64,000 nucleotides of DNA from an uncultured Candidatus Melainabacteria bacterium. Lineage in GTDB: Bacteria > Cyanobacteriota > Vampirovibrionia > Gastranaerophilales > Gastranaerophilaceae. The notes under the pieces are model-generated. The model searched no databases, was not told the DNA's origin, and worked only from the letters and a program-made list of their open reading frames with translations. The DNA lies in NCBI GenBank assembly GCA_934754775.1, contig CAKVIM010000001.1:124001-188000 (forward strand), given 5' to 3'. Positions 51,062 through 59,488 of the stretch are shown in pieces (the first letter of the stretch is position 1; each line of letters opens with the position of its first letter). A program made the translations under genes and the position numbers.

Positions 51062-51724
51062 ATGATTTATTTAGACGCAGGTACAACATATTCAAAAATA
51101 ATAACTGATGAAAAACGCTTTGATGACGAGTTTTTGGTCAAAAAAGAGGACGGGAAGTTTTATTATATATTGCCTTCAAATATTATTAAGGCTCAAAAAA
51201 TTGTTCCCACGGCGTCTTGCGGACATATGTCAAATGCTAACGAAAATGAGATTATTGCGTTGGCAAAAGGTGCTAAGTTGCGTAATATAGATTCAGACGC
51301 TACAATTCTCGATTTGGGGAGTCGTGATGCTAAGTGGATACGATTTAAGGATAACAAATTTCACGACATGGACTGGAATACATCCTGTGCGAGTTCAACA
51401 GGTGCGACTGTTGAAATGCTTCTGAAATTTTATGGAGTGCAGGCAGGCGAATTGAAATATGATGATGAAAAGTTTGCTGTAACTTGCGGTATTTTTGGTA
51501 TGGAAAAAATCATGGATTCAATTTCCGCCGGAACAAAACCTTCTGAAGCAATTTCAAAATTTGTACACGGAATTGCGTATAATGCATGGAATTTTTGCAA
51601 AAAGCCTAAAAAAATATATCTTTCAGGTGGGTTTTGTGAAAACAAGTGTTTGGTTGATTCCTTAAGCAAATACTGCGAGGTTATTTTGCTCGGAAGATTT
51701 GTTCTGGCAGAAGGTTTAGTATAA
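51062..51724 (+). CDS. BadF/BadG/BcrA/BcrD-type ATPase (dehydratase-activase-like)
   Basis: The 220-aa ASKHA-fold protein has the phosphate-binding start MIYLDAGTTYSKI, ATILDLGSRDAKW, then CASSTGATVEMLLKFYGV and VTCGIFGM, and the adenosine loop IYLSGGFCENKCLVDSL. In 2-hydroxyacyl-CoA dehydratase activators (HgdC) the two Cys preceding STG-like and F motifs ligate a [4Fe-4S] cluster at the dimer interface; both are present here. It is ~40 residues shorter than HgdC and stands alone without dehydratase subunits. An AGGGA site precedes the ATG. Confidence 0.82.
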   Translation: MIYLDAGTTYSKIITDEKRFDDEFLVKKEDGKFYYILPSNIIKAQKIVPTASCGHMSNANENEIIALAKGAKLRNIDSDATILDLGSRDAKWIRFKDNKFHDMDWNTSCASSTGATVEMLLKFYGVQAGELKYDDEKFAVTCGIFGMEKIMDSISAGTKPSEAISKFVHGIAYNAWNFCKKPKKIYLSGGFCENKCLVDSLSKYCEVILLGRFVLAEGLV

Positions 51725-51765
51725 GCTATTTTGTCATCTTTATGGTGGAAATAACATTAAATAGA

Positions 51766-51794
51766 TAGACTAATTATGTATCATAATGTATAAT
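51766..51794 (+). promoter_or_regulatory. Promoter of the 24-aa peptide gene
   Basis: TAGACT (51766-51771), a 17-bp spacer and TATAAT (51789-51794) with an extended TG element. Predicted start ~51801, giving an ~82-base leader. Confidence 0.65.
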
Positions 51795-51800
51795 TAGCTT

Positions 51801-51874
51801 GCAGGGTTAAAAGTAATCCGTTACTTTCGCATCAGTCACAATCTACAATTGGACAAAAACTGATGAAAGGAGGT
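51801..51874 (+). promoter_or_regulatory. Structured 5' leader with partly sequestered ribosome site
   Basis: Two mutually exclusive pairings are visible. Hairpin A: AAAGTAA/TTACTTT (51810-51816 with 51821-51827). Helix B: CTTT-cg-CATCAGT (51824-51836) with ACTGATG-AAAG (51859-51869), which covers the first part of the AAAGGAGGT ribosome site (51866-51874). Both use 51824-51827, so forming A frees the ribosome site from the extended part of B. Confidence 0.5.
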
Positions 51875-51882
51875 AATTAGCT

Positions 51883-51957
51883 ATGGTAGACAAAATAATA
51901 ATGCTATCACTGGCACTTTCAGTACTAGCAATAGCATTAAAACTTTTAATATCATAG
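51883..51957 (+). CDS. 24-residue hydrophobic peptide (possible type I toxin)
   Basis: MVDKIIMLSLALSVLAIALK plus LLIS: a 24-aa peptide that is essentially one membrane helix with a charged N-terminus. The ribosome site AAAGGAGGT (51866-51874) is one of the strongest in the window with ideal spacing. It has its own promoter upstream, a hairpin downstream (51970-51988), and a convergent promoter from the other strand (52002-52030). Size, hydrophobicity and layout resemble Fst/TxpA/Ldr-type toxins; I cannot assign a family. It is not a leader peptide, since the next gene is on the opposite strand. Confidence 0.6.
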   Translation: MVDKIIMLSLALSVLAIALKLLIS

Positions 51958-51969
51958 TAGGGGATTAAC

Positions 51970-51988
51970 GGCACTTTACCAGAGTGCC
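51970..51988. repeat. Hairpin GGCACT-N7-AGTGCC shared by sense and antisense RNAs
   Basis: A perfect 6-bp stem 12 bp after the peptide stop. No T-run follows on the plus strand, so as a terminator it is weak; it would form a stem near the 5' end of the predicted antisense transcript. Confidence 0.5.
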
Positions 51989-52001
51989 ACCCTGCTTCAT
52001 T

Positions 52002-52030
52002 ATTATTTACGATTTTGATGGATTTGTCAA
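52002..52030 (-). promoter_or_regulatory. Convergent promoter facing the 24-aa peptide gene
   Basis: On the minus strand, perfect TTGACA (52030-52025), 17-bp spacer and AATAAT (52007-52002). A transcript would start near 51995 and run antisense through the hairpin and the peptide gene. It lies only 8 bp past the stop of the M16 peptidase gene, so its own transcript has no other obvious target. Confidence 0.55.
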
Positions 52031-52037
52031 TCCCATT

Positions 52038-53366
52038 TTATTCTTCAATAGGGCTTAAGACTGAGATTGCAACGTGGTCTAGGTTCAAGTATTCCTTTGC
52101 TGCGTTTTCTAAGTCTGTACAGCTTATCCGGTCACATATCGGCAAATAATCTTCTGCTAACGCTAAATCGTCGCAGACAGTCATGTAATAACCGATTGTT
52201 TCGCCAATATCCGAAACAGTTTCAACTTCGCAAGCAAAACGTGATTTAAGTTTCTTCTTTGCTTTGTTGAGTTCTTTTTCTGTGATTCCGTGTTTAATTT
52301 TTTCGATTTCAGATTTAACAAGTTCAATTGCCTTGTCCTTAAATTGTGGGTTGAAATTGGCTTGAACAAAGAAATTGCAGCCGTCACGGAAGGTATAGCA
52401 TTCTGCGTCAATCATATTAAAGATTTGTTCTTTTGAATTTTCTATCAAATCGACATAAAGTCTTGAACTTGTGCCTTCGCCCAAAATTATCGCAAGCATT
52501 TCAAGCATAATCACATTTTTCAAATCTTTTGCAACAGCTCCTAAAAATCCGAACATTAGGAACGAAGAATTGATATGAGCCTTATTTTCGATATAAGCTT
52601 GAGTTTCAATCGGTTTATCCGGCAAAATATTTCTTTGCGGCGGTTCAGGTCTTTCGCCCCAATTGAAAGCTTCGACTACTCTTTTTAAGATGTCTTCAGA
52701 ATCAAAATCGCCCACAATAATTGTGGTTACATTCTTTGGTGAATAAAATCTTCTATAGTAGTCCATAATTTCACCTTGCGTAACTTGAGAAATAATCTCA
52801 GGTGTGCCGATAACATCACGTTTGTATGGGTGGTTTGTGTACATCGCGTTATTTACGGCATTATAAACCTTTGTCCAAGGCTGGTCTTTACGCATGCGGA
52901 TTTCTTCGATTACGACGTGGCGTTCACGCTTGTCGGTAACTGTTTTATCGTTTACGTCAAATGGTGCTCCCATCTCGTAATCCGGCACAACAGGGTCTGT
53001 CATCATATCTGCGTGCAAGTCAATTGCTGTATAAAAGTTTTCGTTATTTTCGCCTTTCGGAAGGGTTACATAGTAGAATGTGTAATCTTTCCACGTAGCA
53101 GCGTTCACGATTGCACCTTTTGCTTCCAAAATATGGTCGAACTCTCCGGCTTTGTGTTTATGAGTACCTTTGAACATCAAATGTTCAAGGAAATGTGAAA
53201 TACCGTTATTCTTGTCATTTTCGTTTATAGAACCGGTTTTAACCCAGCTTGATATATTAACCATTCCGCCTTCTTTGTGTGCCAGAACGATTTTGTGCCC
53301 GTTGTCTTGTTCGTAGATTTCAACTTCTCTTGTCAAAAACGGATATTTTACTAATGATTTCTTCAT
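52038..53366 (-). CDS. M16-family zinc peptidase
   Basis: The 442-aa protease-like protein has the inverted zinc motif HFLEH at residues 58-62 (GISHFLEHLMFKGTHKHKAGEFD) and a distal Glu region (ETEKD/HVVIEEIRMRKDQP). The C-terminal half repeats the M16 fold (YRRFYSPKNVTTIIVGDFD and SRLYVDLIENSKEQIFNMIDAECYTFRDG). It resembles the single-chain PqqL/YmxG-like processing peptidases. ATG 53366 follows AGAGGTG; a TATAAT lies upstream. No signal peptide, so cytoplasmic. Confidence 0.93.
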   Translation of the reverse strand: MKKSLVKYPFLTREVEIYEQDNGHKIVLAHKEGGMVNISSWVKTGSINENDKNNGISHFLEHLMFKGTHKHKAGEFDHILEAKGAIVNAATWKDYTFYYVTLPKGENNENFYTAIDLHADMMTDPVVPDYEMGAPFDVNDKTVTDKRERHVVIEEIRMRKDQPWTKVYNAVNNAMYTNHPYKRDVIGTPEIISQVTQGEIMDYYRRFYSPKNVTTIIVGDFDSEDILKRVVEAFNWGERPEPPQRNILPDKPIETQAYIENKAHINSSFLMFGFLGAVAKDLKNVIMLEMLAIILGEGTSSRLYVDLIENSKEQIFNMIDAECYTFRDGCNFFVQANFNPQFKDKAIELVKSEIEKIKHGITEKELNKAKKKLKSRFACEVETVSDIGETIGYYMTVCDDLALAEDYLPICDRISCTDLENAAKEYLNLDHVAISVLSPIEE

Positions 53367-53488
53367 AAACACCTCTTAATCTTGTTTTCATTATAACTAA
53401 AAATTAGCTATGCAGGCAATACCTAATACGGTTATTGATTTAAGTATTATAATAATGTAAATAATTTGCATAAAGAAAGGAGCTTTTT

Positions 53489-53989
53489 ATGTTAGAAGAA
53501 AAACACGAACATCATTGGTTAAAAATCGTCGGGATTATACTTGCGACATTTTTAGGGGCGTTTTTAGCATTTTATTTTGCGGTCGATATTACGCTTAATC
53601 GAATGATGAATCCTGAATATCAGATTAAGAAAATGGAGAAAATGGTGCAAAAACAGGAAAAAAGTTTCCGAAAGATGCAGGATAAATTTATGGAAGATCC
53701 GTTTGAACCCAAAATGGCTCCGATGCTAGTTAATTTGGTTAAGGAAAATGACGAATATCGGGTAATTGTTGATTTGAAACCGCTTGGTAATAATGAAAAA
53801 AACGTAAACGTGAAACTTGATGATAATATTGTGACTGTTTCCGGCACTATGGACAAAAAGGACGGACATGGCGAGAAGATGATGAATTTTTCACAAGCGT
53901 ATTATCTGGACGAAAAACTGAATGCGGATAAGATGACAAAAGAACGAAAAGGAAATAAATACATTATAACTATTCCGTTTGAGGATTAA
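53489..53989 (+). CDS. Membrane-anchored Hsp20/alpha-crystallin-domain protein
   Basis: The 166-aa protein starts with a short polar tip (MLEEKHEHHWLK), one TM helix (~residues 13-32, GIILATFLGAFLAFYFAVDI), a charged helical spacer (35-65, Met/Lys/Gln-rich) and a C-terminal alpha-crystallin-like domain (~75-166: DEYRVIVDLKPLGNNEKNVNVKLDDNIVTVSG ... YLDEKLNADKMTKERKGNKYIITIPF). The IxI/V tail of soluble sHsps is missing. Most small heat-shock proteins are soluble, so the anchor is notable. AAAGGAG ribosome site; terminator downstream. Confidence 0.85.
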   Translation: MLEEKHEHHWLKIVGIILATFLGAFLAFYFAVDITLNRMMNPEYQIKKMEKMVQKQEKSFRKMQDKFMEDPFEPKMAPMLVNLVKENDEYRVIVDLKPLGNNEKNVNVKLDDNIVTVSGTMDKKDGHGEKMMNFSQAYYLDEKLNADKMTKERKGNKYIITIPFED

Positions 53990-53999
53990 TATTATGAAT

Positions 54000-54029
54000 G
54001 TGCCGGCGAACTCGCCGGCACTTCTTTTT
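54000..54029 (+). terminator. Intrinsic terminator after the Hsp20-like gene
   Basis: Perfect 9-bp stem TGCCGGCGA/TCGCCGGCA (54001-54009 with 54012-54020) then CTTCTTTTTATT. Confidence 0.88.
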
Positions 54030-54038
54030 ATTAATAGA

Positions 54039-54073
54039 TTGCTTCAAAAAACTTTACATGATATAATTTCGTT
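54039..54073 (+). promoter_or_regulatory. Sensor kinase promoter, leaderless arrangement
   Basis: TTGCTT (54039-54044), 17-bp spacer, TATAAT (54062-54067), then six bases to the ATG: the most complete leaderless promoter in the window. Confidence 0.75.
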
Positions 54074-55927
54074 ATGGAAAATGGTGCTGAAGCAAAAACT
54101 AAGAAGAAGGGTATGACTGCTCAAACTCGCCTTATTCTTGCGGGTTTAGGGGTTAGTACTGCGTTTATTCTTGCTGCAGCAGGATTTGCGACATTCAGTA
54201 TCAACCAGAATATGAACCATGCGTACAGAAATTTTGGTCAAGTGCTTTCCAAAACTCTTGCGATTGAGGGTGTTGAAGTTACAAAGGAAGTTCCTGAACT
54301 TGCAAAGTATGACGCACTTAGAGCGAATTCGCTTTCTGTATTAAAAAGCAATAATGATATTGCTTATATTGTTTTTAAGGATAACAAATCAAAGGTTATT
54401 TATTCAAGTAAAGATGATTATCCTGATCAGGCGGAGAAGGCACGTATCACTGTATCATCTCCGATGATTGTTAAAAATTTGAGCAACTCCGTGAATGTCG
54501 GCTCAGTAGAAGTCGGACTTTCCGGAACTATTATGGACAAAGTTTCAGCAACTTCAAATACCTCACTTGCAATCGTATTTTTGCTTGCGTGGTTTGTAAT
54601 TGTCGGAATTATTTATATGAACTCTTCTATTGTGACTCGTGAGTTGAGAAAACTTCATCAGGGTGTTAAGAAGATTTCAACCGGCGAATTTGGCTACAAA
54701 TTGGATGACAAAGACGTTGATAAAGAAATTAAAGAACTTTATTCTGCATTTAACGACATGTCTGAACGTTTGAGCAGATATAATGAACAAACTATTGAAA
54801 GTTTGACTTTCGAACGTAACAAACTTGAATCTGTTTTGATGAGCATTGTTAACGGCGTTGTTGTTTGCGACAACCACGACAAGGTTATTATGGTTAATAA
54901 CTATGCAAAACGCTTGTTGGAAGTTGAGGAAGAGGATATTCTTAACAGTCAAATCCAACAATTCTGCGATTCTAGTGGAGAATTCTGTTTTGCGGATAAG
55001 ATTACCCAATTCAAGGACACTCCGCTTGATGATGAGGGAGCTCCGGTTCCTTTTAATATTACGATTGACCAAAGAATTCTTAAATGCTTGATTTCACCGA
55101 TGTTCACACGTTCTAATTCTTATGTAGGTTATATTATCGTACTTATTGATGTAACAAAAGATGTTGAGATGGATCAATTGCGTTCAAACTTTATTTCTAA
55201 TGTTTCGCACGAGCTTAGAACGCCTGTAACTGTTTTGAGAAGCTACATTGACACACTTTATAATTATGGAAATGATTTTGATTTTAATACTCAACGAGAA
55301 TTTATTGGGGTTATGAATCAGGAAATTATTCGTTTGAATAGAATGGTTAATGATATTCTTGATTTTTCACGTTACGAAGCACAAAACGTACATATGGAAA
55401 AATCTAAACAAGATATTATCGAGATTATTGAAGATGCGGTTAACCAAGTTCAAGTTCTGGCTAAGGAACATGATTTGACGATTTCTATAATGAAAGAGCC
55501 TGATTTGCCACAGATTTACTTGAATGTGGATAGTATTTCACGTGCGTTTATGAATATTCTTTCAAACGCTATTAAATATTCTCCGGACGGCAAGCGTATT
55601 AAGGTGCGTGTAGAACGTTCTCGTGACGGTGAGTATGTAGAAGTCAGCGTTGAAGATCAAGGCCCTGGAATTCCGGAAAAAGACCAAAAGAAAGTATTTG
55701 ACAGATTTTATCGCTGCGAAAATGCTACCCATACGGTAAAAGGTACTGGTTTGGGCTTGCACCTTGTTAAGGTTACGGTTGAAAAACACCATCACGGTCA
55801 AGTTTTTGTTAACTCAAAAGAAGGCGAAGGCTCTACATTTGGGTTTAGATTGCCGATTAATCCGCCGCCGGAAGAGGTTGAAGAATATATTCCGAAAAAT
55901 CAGCTGCCGGCTGAAAGCGAAGCGTAA
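54074..55927 (+). CDS. Sensor histidine kinase (HAMP-PAS-HisKA-HATPase)
   Basis: The 617-aa membrane kinase has TM1 ~22-45, an extracytoplasmic sensor domain ~46-165, TM2 ~167-188, HAMP ~189-240, a PAS-like domain ~255-365 (SVLMSIVNGVVVCDNHDKVIMVNNYAKRLLEV), HisKA with phospho-acceptor H379 in NVSHELRTPVTVL, and HATPase with N-box (NILSNAIKYSP), DQGPGIPEKD and GTGLGLHLVK. The domain order resembles PhoR/WalK/VicK kinases. No response regulator is adjacent. folC starts 3 bp after its stop. Confidence 0.95.
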   Translation: MENGAEAKTKKKGMTAQTRLILAGLGVSTAFILAAAGFATFSINQNMNHAYRNFGQVLSKTLAIEGVEVTKEVPELAKYDALRANSLSVLKSNNDIAYIVFKDNKSKVIYSSKDDYPDQAEKARITVSSPMIVKNLSNSVNVGSVEVGLSGTIMDKVSATSNTSLAIVFLLAWFVIVGIIYMNSSIVTRELRKLHQGVKKISTGEFGYKLDDKDVDKEIKELYSAFNDMSERLSRYNEQTIESLTFERNKLESVLMSIVNGVVVCDNHDKVIMVNNYAKRLLEVEEEDILNSQIQQFCDSSGEFCFADKITQFKDTPLDDEGAPVPFNITIDQRILKCLISPMFTRSNSYVGYIIVLIDVTKDVEMDQLRSNFISNVSHELRTPVTVLRSYIDTLYNYGNDFDFNTQREFIGVMNQEIIRLNRMVNDILDFSRYEAQNVHMEKSKQDIIEIIEDAVNQVQVLAKEHDLTISIMKEPDLPQIYLNVDSISRAFMNILSNAIKYSPDGKRIKVRVERSRDGEYVEVSVEDQGPGIPEKDQKKVFDRFYRCENATHTVKGTGLGLHLVKVTVEKHHHGQVFVNSKEGEGSTFGFRLPINPPPEEVEEYIPKNQLPAESEA

Positions 55928-55930
55928 TTT

Positions 55931-57079
55931 ATGTACGAAGATGCAATAAAACAACTAACAAGCAGAGATAATTTCTATATTGATTTGGGGCTTGATAGAA
56001 TCAGAGCTGCGTTGGAGATGTTTGGTAACCCGCAGGATAAGTTGAAGTGTATTCATGTTGCGGGGACGAACGGCAAAGGTTCTGTGTGTACGATTTTGGA
56101 CTCGATTTTGCGAGAAGCCGGTTATAAGACCGGGCTTTATACAAGTCCGCATATTTGGGATTATACGGAAAGAATACGGGTTTGTGGTGTTGAGATTTCA
56201 AAAGAAGATTTTGCTTCCTATGTTGAACAAATTATGGGGTGTGGAATTCATCTTACAGAGTTTGAAATTTTGACTGTTATGATGTTTCTTTATTTTGAAG
56301 CAAAAGGTGTTGATATTGCAATCTTGGAAACGGGTTTGGGCGGTCGATTGGACGCAACAAACGTAATTAAGAAGAATTTATGCTCAATAATTACTCAGAT
56401 AGATTTGGATCATACAGAAAGATTGGGCGATACCAAGGAAAAGATTGCTTATGAAAAAGCCGGTATAATAAAGCAAGCTTGCCCTGTGATTACATCTATG
56501 GGGTATGAGGCAATAAAAGATAAGGCTGATGAGATGGATTCAATGTTTATTCTGGCGACTCCGTTTGTGAAGCCGGAATTTGTTGAGGCTCTTACTTTAA
56601 AAGGTAATCATCAGGTGGAAAACCTTGCACTTGCTGTTAATGCGATTAATTATCTTTTTAAAGATATCGACGATGCGACGATTATTGCGGGGCTGCGGAA
56701 GGTTAAAAATCCGTGTCGTTTTCAGTATTTCCCTATGCAAAATCTTGTTGTGGATGCTTCTCATAATCCCAATGGAATAGCGGCTTTAAGAGATAATTTG
56801 GACAGTTATTTCCCGCAAGATGAACGCAGATTTGTTTTTGGTTGCTTAAGGAATAAAGATTATTCCAAGATGATGAGGATTTTATTCCGTGAAGGTGACG
56901 AAATTTATTTTAACGAATTCGATTACCCGAATGCTTGCTCATTTGAGGAACTTCAGGCAGCATGTCCATATAAAGCGACTCAATATAACAACGAAGCTTT
57001 AGCGGATAATAAATTAAATATTATCTGCGGCTCGTTTTATATGATTGGTCAGATGAAATGGATAAAAGAGTTGGAATAA
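55931..57079 (+). CDS. folC: Folylpolyglutamate / dihydrofolate synthase
   Basis: A Mur-ligase-fold enzyme adding glutamate to (dihydro)pteroate/folates. The 382-aa protein has the P-loop HVAGTNGKGSVCTIL (~residues 42-56), TSPHIWDYTERIRVCG, ETGLGGRLDATNVI, DLDHTERLGDTKEKIAYEKAGI and VVDASHNPNGIAAL. It is slightly shorter than the E. coli protein. Translational coupling with the kinase gene (3 bp) has no known functional logic. A bidirectional terminator follows. Confidence 0.94.
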   Translation: MYEDAIKQLTSRDNFYIDLGLDRIRAALEMFGNPQDKLKCIHVAGTNGKGSVCTILDSILREAGYKTGLYTSPHIWDYTERIRVCGVEISKEDFASYVEQIMGCGIHLTEFEILTVMMFLYFEAKGVDIAILETGLGGRLDATNVIKKNLCSIITQIDLDHTERLGDTKEKIAYEKAGIIKQACPVITSMGYEAIKDKADEMDSMFILATPFVKPEFVEALTLKGNHQVENLALAVNAINYLFKDIDDATIIAGLRKVKNPCRFQYFPMQNLVVDASHNPNGIAALRDNLDSYFPQDERRFVFGCLRNKDYSKMMRILFREGDEIYFNEFDYPNACSFEELQAACPYKATQYNNEALADNKLNIICGSFYMIGQMKWIKELE

Positions 57080-57107
57080 AAATGGCGGCTTTTAAGCCGC
57101 CATTTTT
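57078..57107. terminator. Bidirectional terminator between folC and typA
   Basis: AAATGGCGGCTT/AAGCCGCCATTT perfect stem with a TT loop and flanking A/T runs between convergent genes. Confidence 0.9.
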
Positions 57108-57108
57108 A

Positions 57109-58902
57109 TTATATGCTTTTAAACTTAACCAAATCTTGTTTTCTCATTCTGATATTTTCAGGAGTAATTTCAACAAGTTCATCGTCGCCAATGTATTCCA
57201 AACAATCTTCCAAAGAGAGTTCTTTGTGAGCTTGCAGAGTTACCATAACGTCAGCGGTTGCACTTCTCATATTGGTTAATTTTTTAGTTTTACAGATATT
57301 AACTACGATATCTTGAGGTCTGTTGCCTTCGCCGATAATCATACCTCTGTACACCTTAGTTTTAGGTGTAACAAAGAATACGCCTCTGTCTTCGAATTGA
57401 GCCAAAGCGTAAGGAATAGCTTCGCCTTGTTCGTGAGCTAAAATTGAACCGCTTCTTTGTTTTGGAATATCGCCGGCATATGGTTTGTATTCGTCAAATG
57501 TATGATACATAATACCTTCACCACGAGTCATACGGATGAATTCAGAACGGAAACCAATCAAACCTCTTGCTGGGATTGAAAATTTCATGTTTGTTCTGCC
57601 GTTAGCATTTTGCATTTCAACCATTGTAGCTTTTCTGCCTGAAAGTCTGTCTATGCAAGAGCCTGCGTATTCTTCCGGAACGTCAACGAGTAAGTTTTCA
57701 AATGGTTCTTGCAAGTTTTCACCTTCGCCTTTAAAAATAACTTCAGGTTTAGAAACTTGGAACTCGTAACCTTCTCTACGCATAGTTTCAATTAGAATGC
57801 CTAAGTGAAGTTCGCCTCTACCGCTAACTTTGAAGCAGTCTGTTGAATCTGTGTCTTCAACTCTCAAACTTACGTTCTTTTCTAATTCATCATAAAGTCT
57901 TTTTCTAAGTTGTCTTGATGTTACAAACTTACCTTCCTGACCTGCAAACGGGCTGTCATTAACAGAGAAATTCATTTGCAAAGTAGGTTCGTCAACTTTA
58001 ATCAAAGGTAAAGCTTCGATGTTATTCGGGTCGCAAAGAGTTTCGCCGATATGAATATCAGAAAAACCTGCAATACCAACAATATCACCTGCTTCAGCTT
58101 CTTCAATTTCGATACGTCCTAAATCATGGAAACCGAATAATTTTGTAACTTTTCCTTTAGTAACTTTTCCTTCATGGTCAATCCAAGCAACTTGGTCTTG
58201 CGAGTGAATTATACCATTTGCAACACGGCCAATTACAATTCTCCCTACATATTCATTGTAATCAAGAGTTGTTGCTCTGAATTGGAAAGGTTTTGTTGAA
58301 TCACCAGCAGGTTCTTGAATGTTTTCTATAATGCAATCTAAAAGAGGAATCATATCTTTTCTTTCATCATCAAGATGTTTGATTGCAAAGCCGTTCAAGC
58401 TGCTTGCGTAAATGTAAGGGAAGTCGATTAAATCTTCTCTGTCTGTTAATTCTGTGAACAAATCGAAAACCTTGTCCAATGTTCCGTCCGGATCAGCTGC
58501 AGGTTTATCGATTTTGTTAATTACAACAATAATTTTGATACCAAGTTCTAATGCTTTTGAAAGAACGAATCTTGTTTGAGGCATAGGGCCTTCTGCTGCG
58601 TCAACGATTAGCAAAGCACCGTCAACCATACCCAATACACGTTCTACTTCCCCACCAAAGTCTGCGTGACCGGGGGTATCAACTACGTTGATTTTAATAC
58701 CTTTGTAGTCAATAGAAATGTTTTTGGAAAGAATTGTAATTCCTCTTTCTCTTTCTAAGTCGTTACTGTCAAGAACACGTTCTTGCACTTGTTGGTTTTC
58801 TCTAAATGCACCGCTTTGTTTAAGCATACAGTCAACCAAAGTTGTTTTACCGTGGTCAACGTGAGCAATAATAGCGATGTTTCTAATATTCTTATTTGCC
58901 AT
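57109..58902 (-). CDS. typA: Ribosome-associated GTPase TypA/BipA
   Basis: A 597-aa translational GTPase related to EF-G that assists ribosome assembly and stress adaptation. G-domain motifs: G1 AHVDHGKTTL (~14-23), G2 RGITILSKN, G3 DTPGHADFGGEVERV, G4 NKIDKPAADP. Domains II, III and V follow, with the BipA-specific RGLIGFRSEFIRMTRGEGIMYHTFDEYKPY and the C-terminal LSLEDCLEYIGDDELVEITPENIRMRKQ. Full length. AGGGAT ribosome site. Confidence 0.97.
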   Translation of the reverse strand: MANKNIRNIAIIAHVDHGKTTLVDCMLKQSGAFRENQQVQERVLDSNDLERERGITILSKNISIDYKGIKINVVDTPGHADFGGEVERVLGMVDGALLIVDAAEGPMPQTRFVLSKALELGIKIIVVINKIDKPAADPDGTLDKVFDLFTELTDREDLIDFPYIYASSLNGFAIKHLDDERKDMIPLLDCIIENIQEPAGDSTKPFQFRATTLDYNEYVGRIVIGRVANGIIHSQDQVAWIDHEGKVTKGKVTKLFGFHDLGRIEIEEAEAGDIVGIAGFSDIHIGETLCDPNNIEALPLIKVDEPTLQMNFSVNDSPFAGQEGKFVTSRQLRKRLYDELEKNVSLRVEDTDSTDCFKVSGRGELHLGILIETMRREGYEFQVSKPEVIFKGEGENLQEPFENLLVDVPEEYAGSCIDRLSGRKATMVEMQNANGRTNMKFSIPARGLIGFRSEFIRMTRGEGIMYHTFDEYKPYAGDIPKQRSGSILAHEQGEAIPYALAQFEDRGVFFVTPKTKVYRGMIIGEGNRPQDIVVNICKTKKLTNMRSATADVMVTLQAHKELSLEDCLEYIGDDELVEITPENIRMRKQDLVKFKSI

Positions 58903-58989
58903 TCTTTTAATCCCTATTTCTTCTAGTGTTGATTTTACACTTATATTGTAAACAAATGGTGAAAAAATATCAACTATTTGAATATTTCA

Positions 58990-59480
58990 TGATAAGCTAT
59001 TCATTGCTCGTATTCGCAAGGTTTGCAAAACTAATTAACAAATTATTTCTTTTATGAACGACAACCGCACCACGAGCGTTCCTTAGCGAGTGAAAGAGTG
59101 CGGGTTTACCCGCTACAGCCATTCAAACAACGCTCGTTAGAGCGTAGGAAACAATAGCGTGTTTTCTCTTTCTTTTGGTATCTTTTCTTTCTATTTCTTT
59201 CGCAACAAAAGAGAAAGAAAAGTACATTTTTATTTCAAAATAGTTCTTCATTTTCTTTTCTTTATTGCGAAAAAAGAAAAGAAAACGAAGCAAAAGAAAA
59301 GAAATGACGCACTGTTTTCTACAACCTTACGGTTGTGGATTGAATTGATGTTGCAGGCAAAGCTTACACTTTACGCTTGCTATCGCAGCTAATCGCTGCA
59401 CGCTCACGGCGTGAGATGCGAGAGGGGTGTGAAGAGCGTGTGATTTGAAGCTTGGTTGTGTGAGGATTGGTCAGGCTCTG
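58990..59480. repeat. Gene-free region with palindromes and low-complexity CTTTTCTTT/AAAGAAAAG inverted repeats
   Basis: The 586-bp gap between typA and the csaB-like gene has CGCTCGTTAGAGCG-like palindromes (59090-59150), then alternating TTTCTTTTC and GAAAAGAAA tracts that pair as long hairpins (59166-59222 and 59249-59288), then short inverted repeats (ACGCTTGC..., GCTCACGGCGTGAG). Reading frames here are low-complexity and look non-coding. Its composition differs from neighbours and from the GAGAGGG family. Confidence 0.6.
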
Positions 59481-59488
59481 CCTGAAAG

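Noticed and set aside
59159..59392. 77-codon plus-strand frame rich in Phe and Lys
   Set aside because: It translates the CTTTTCTTT/AAAGAAAAG low-complexity tracts and has no ribosome site.
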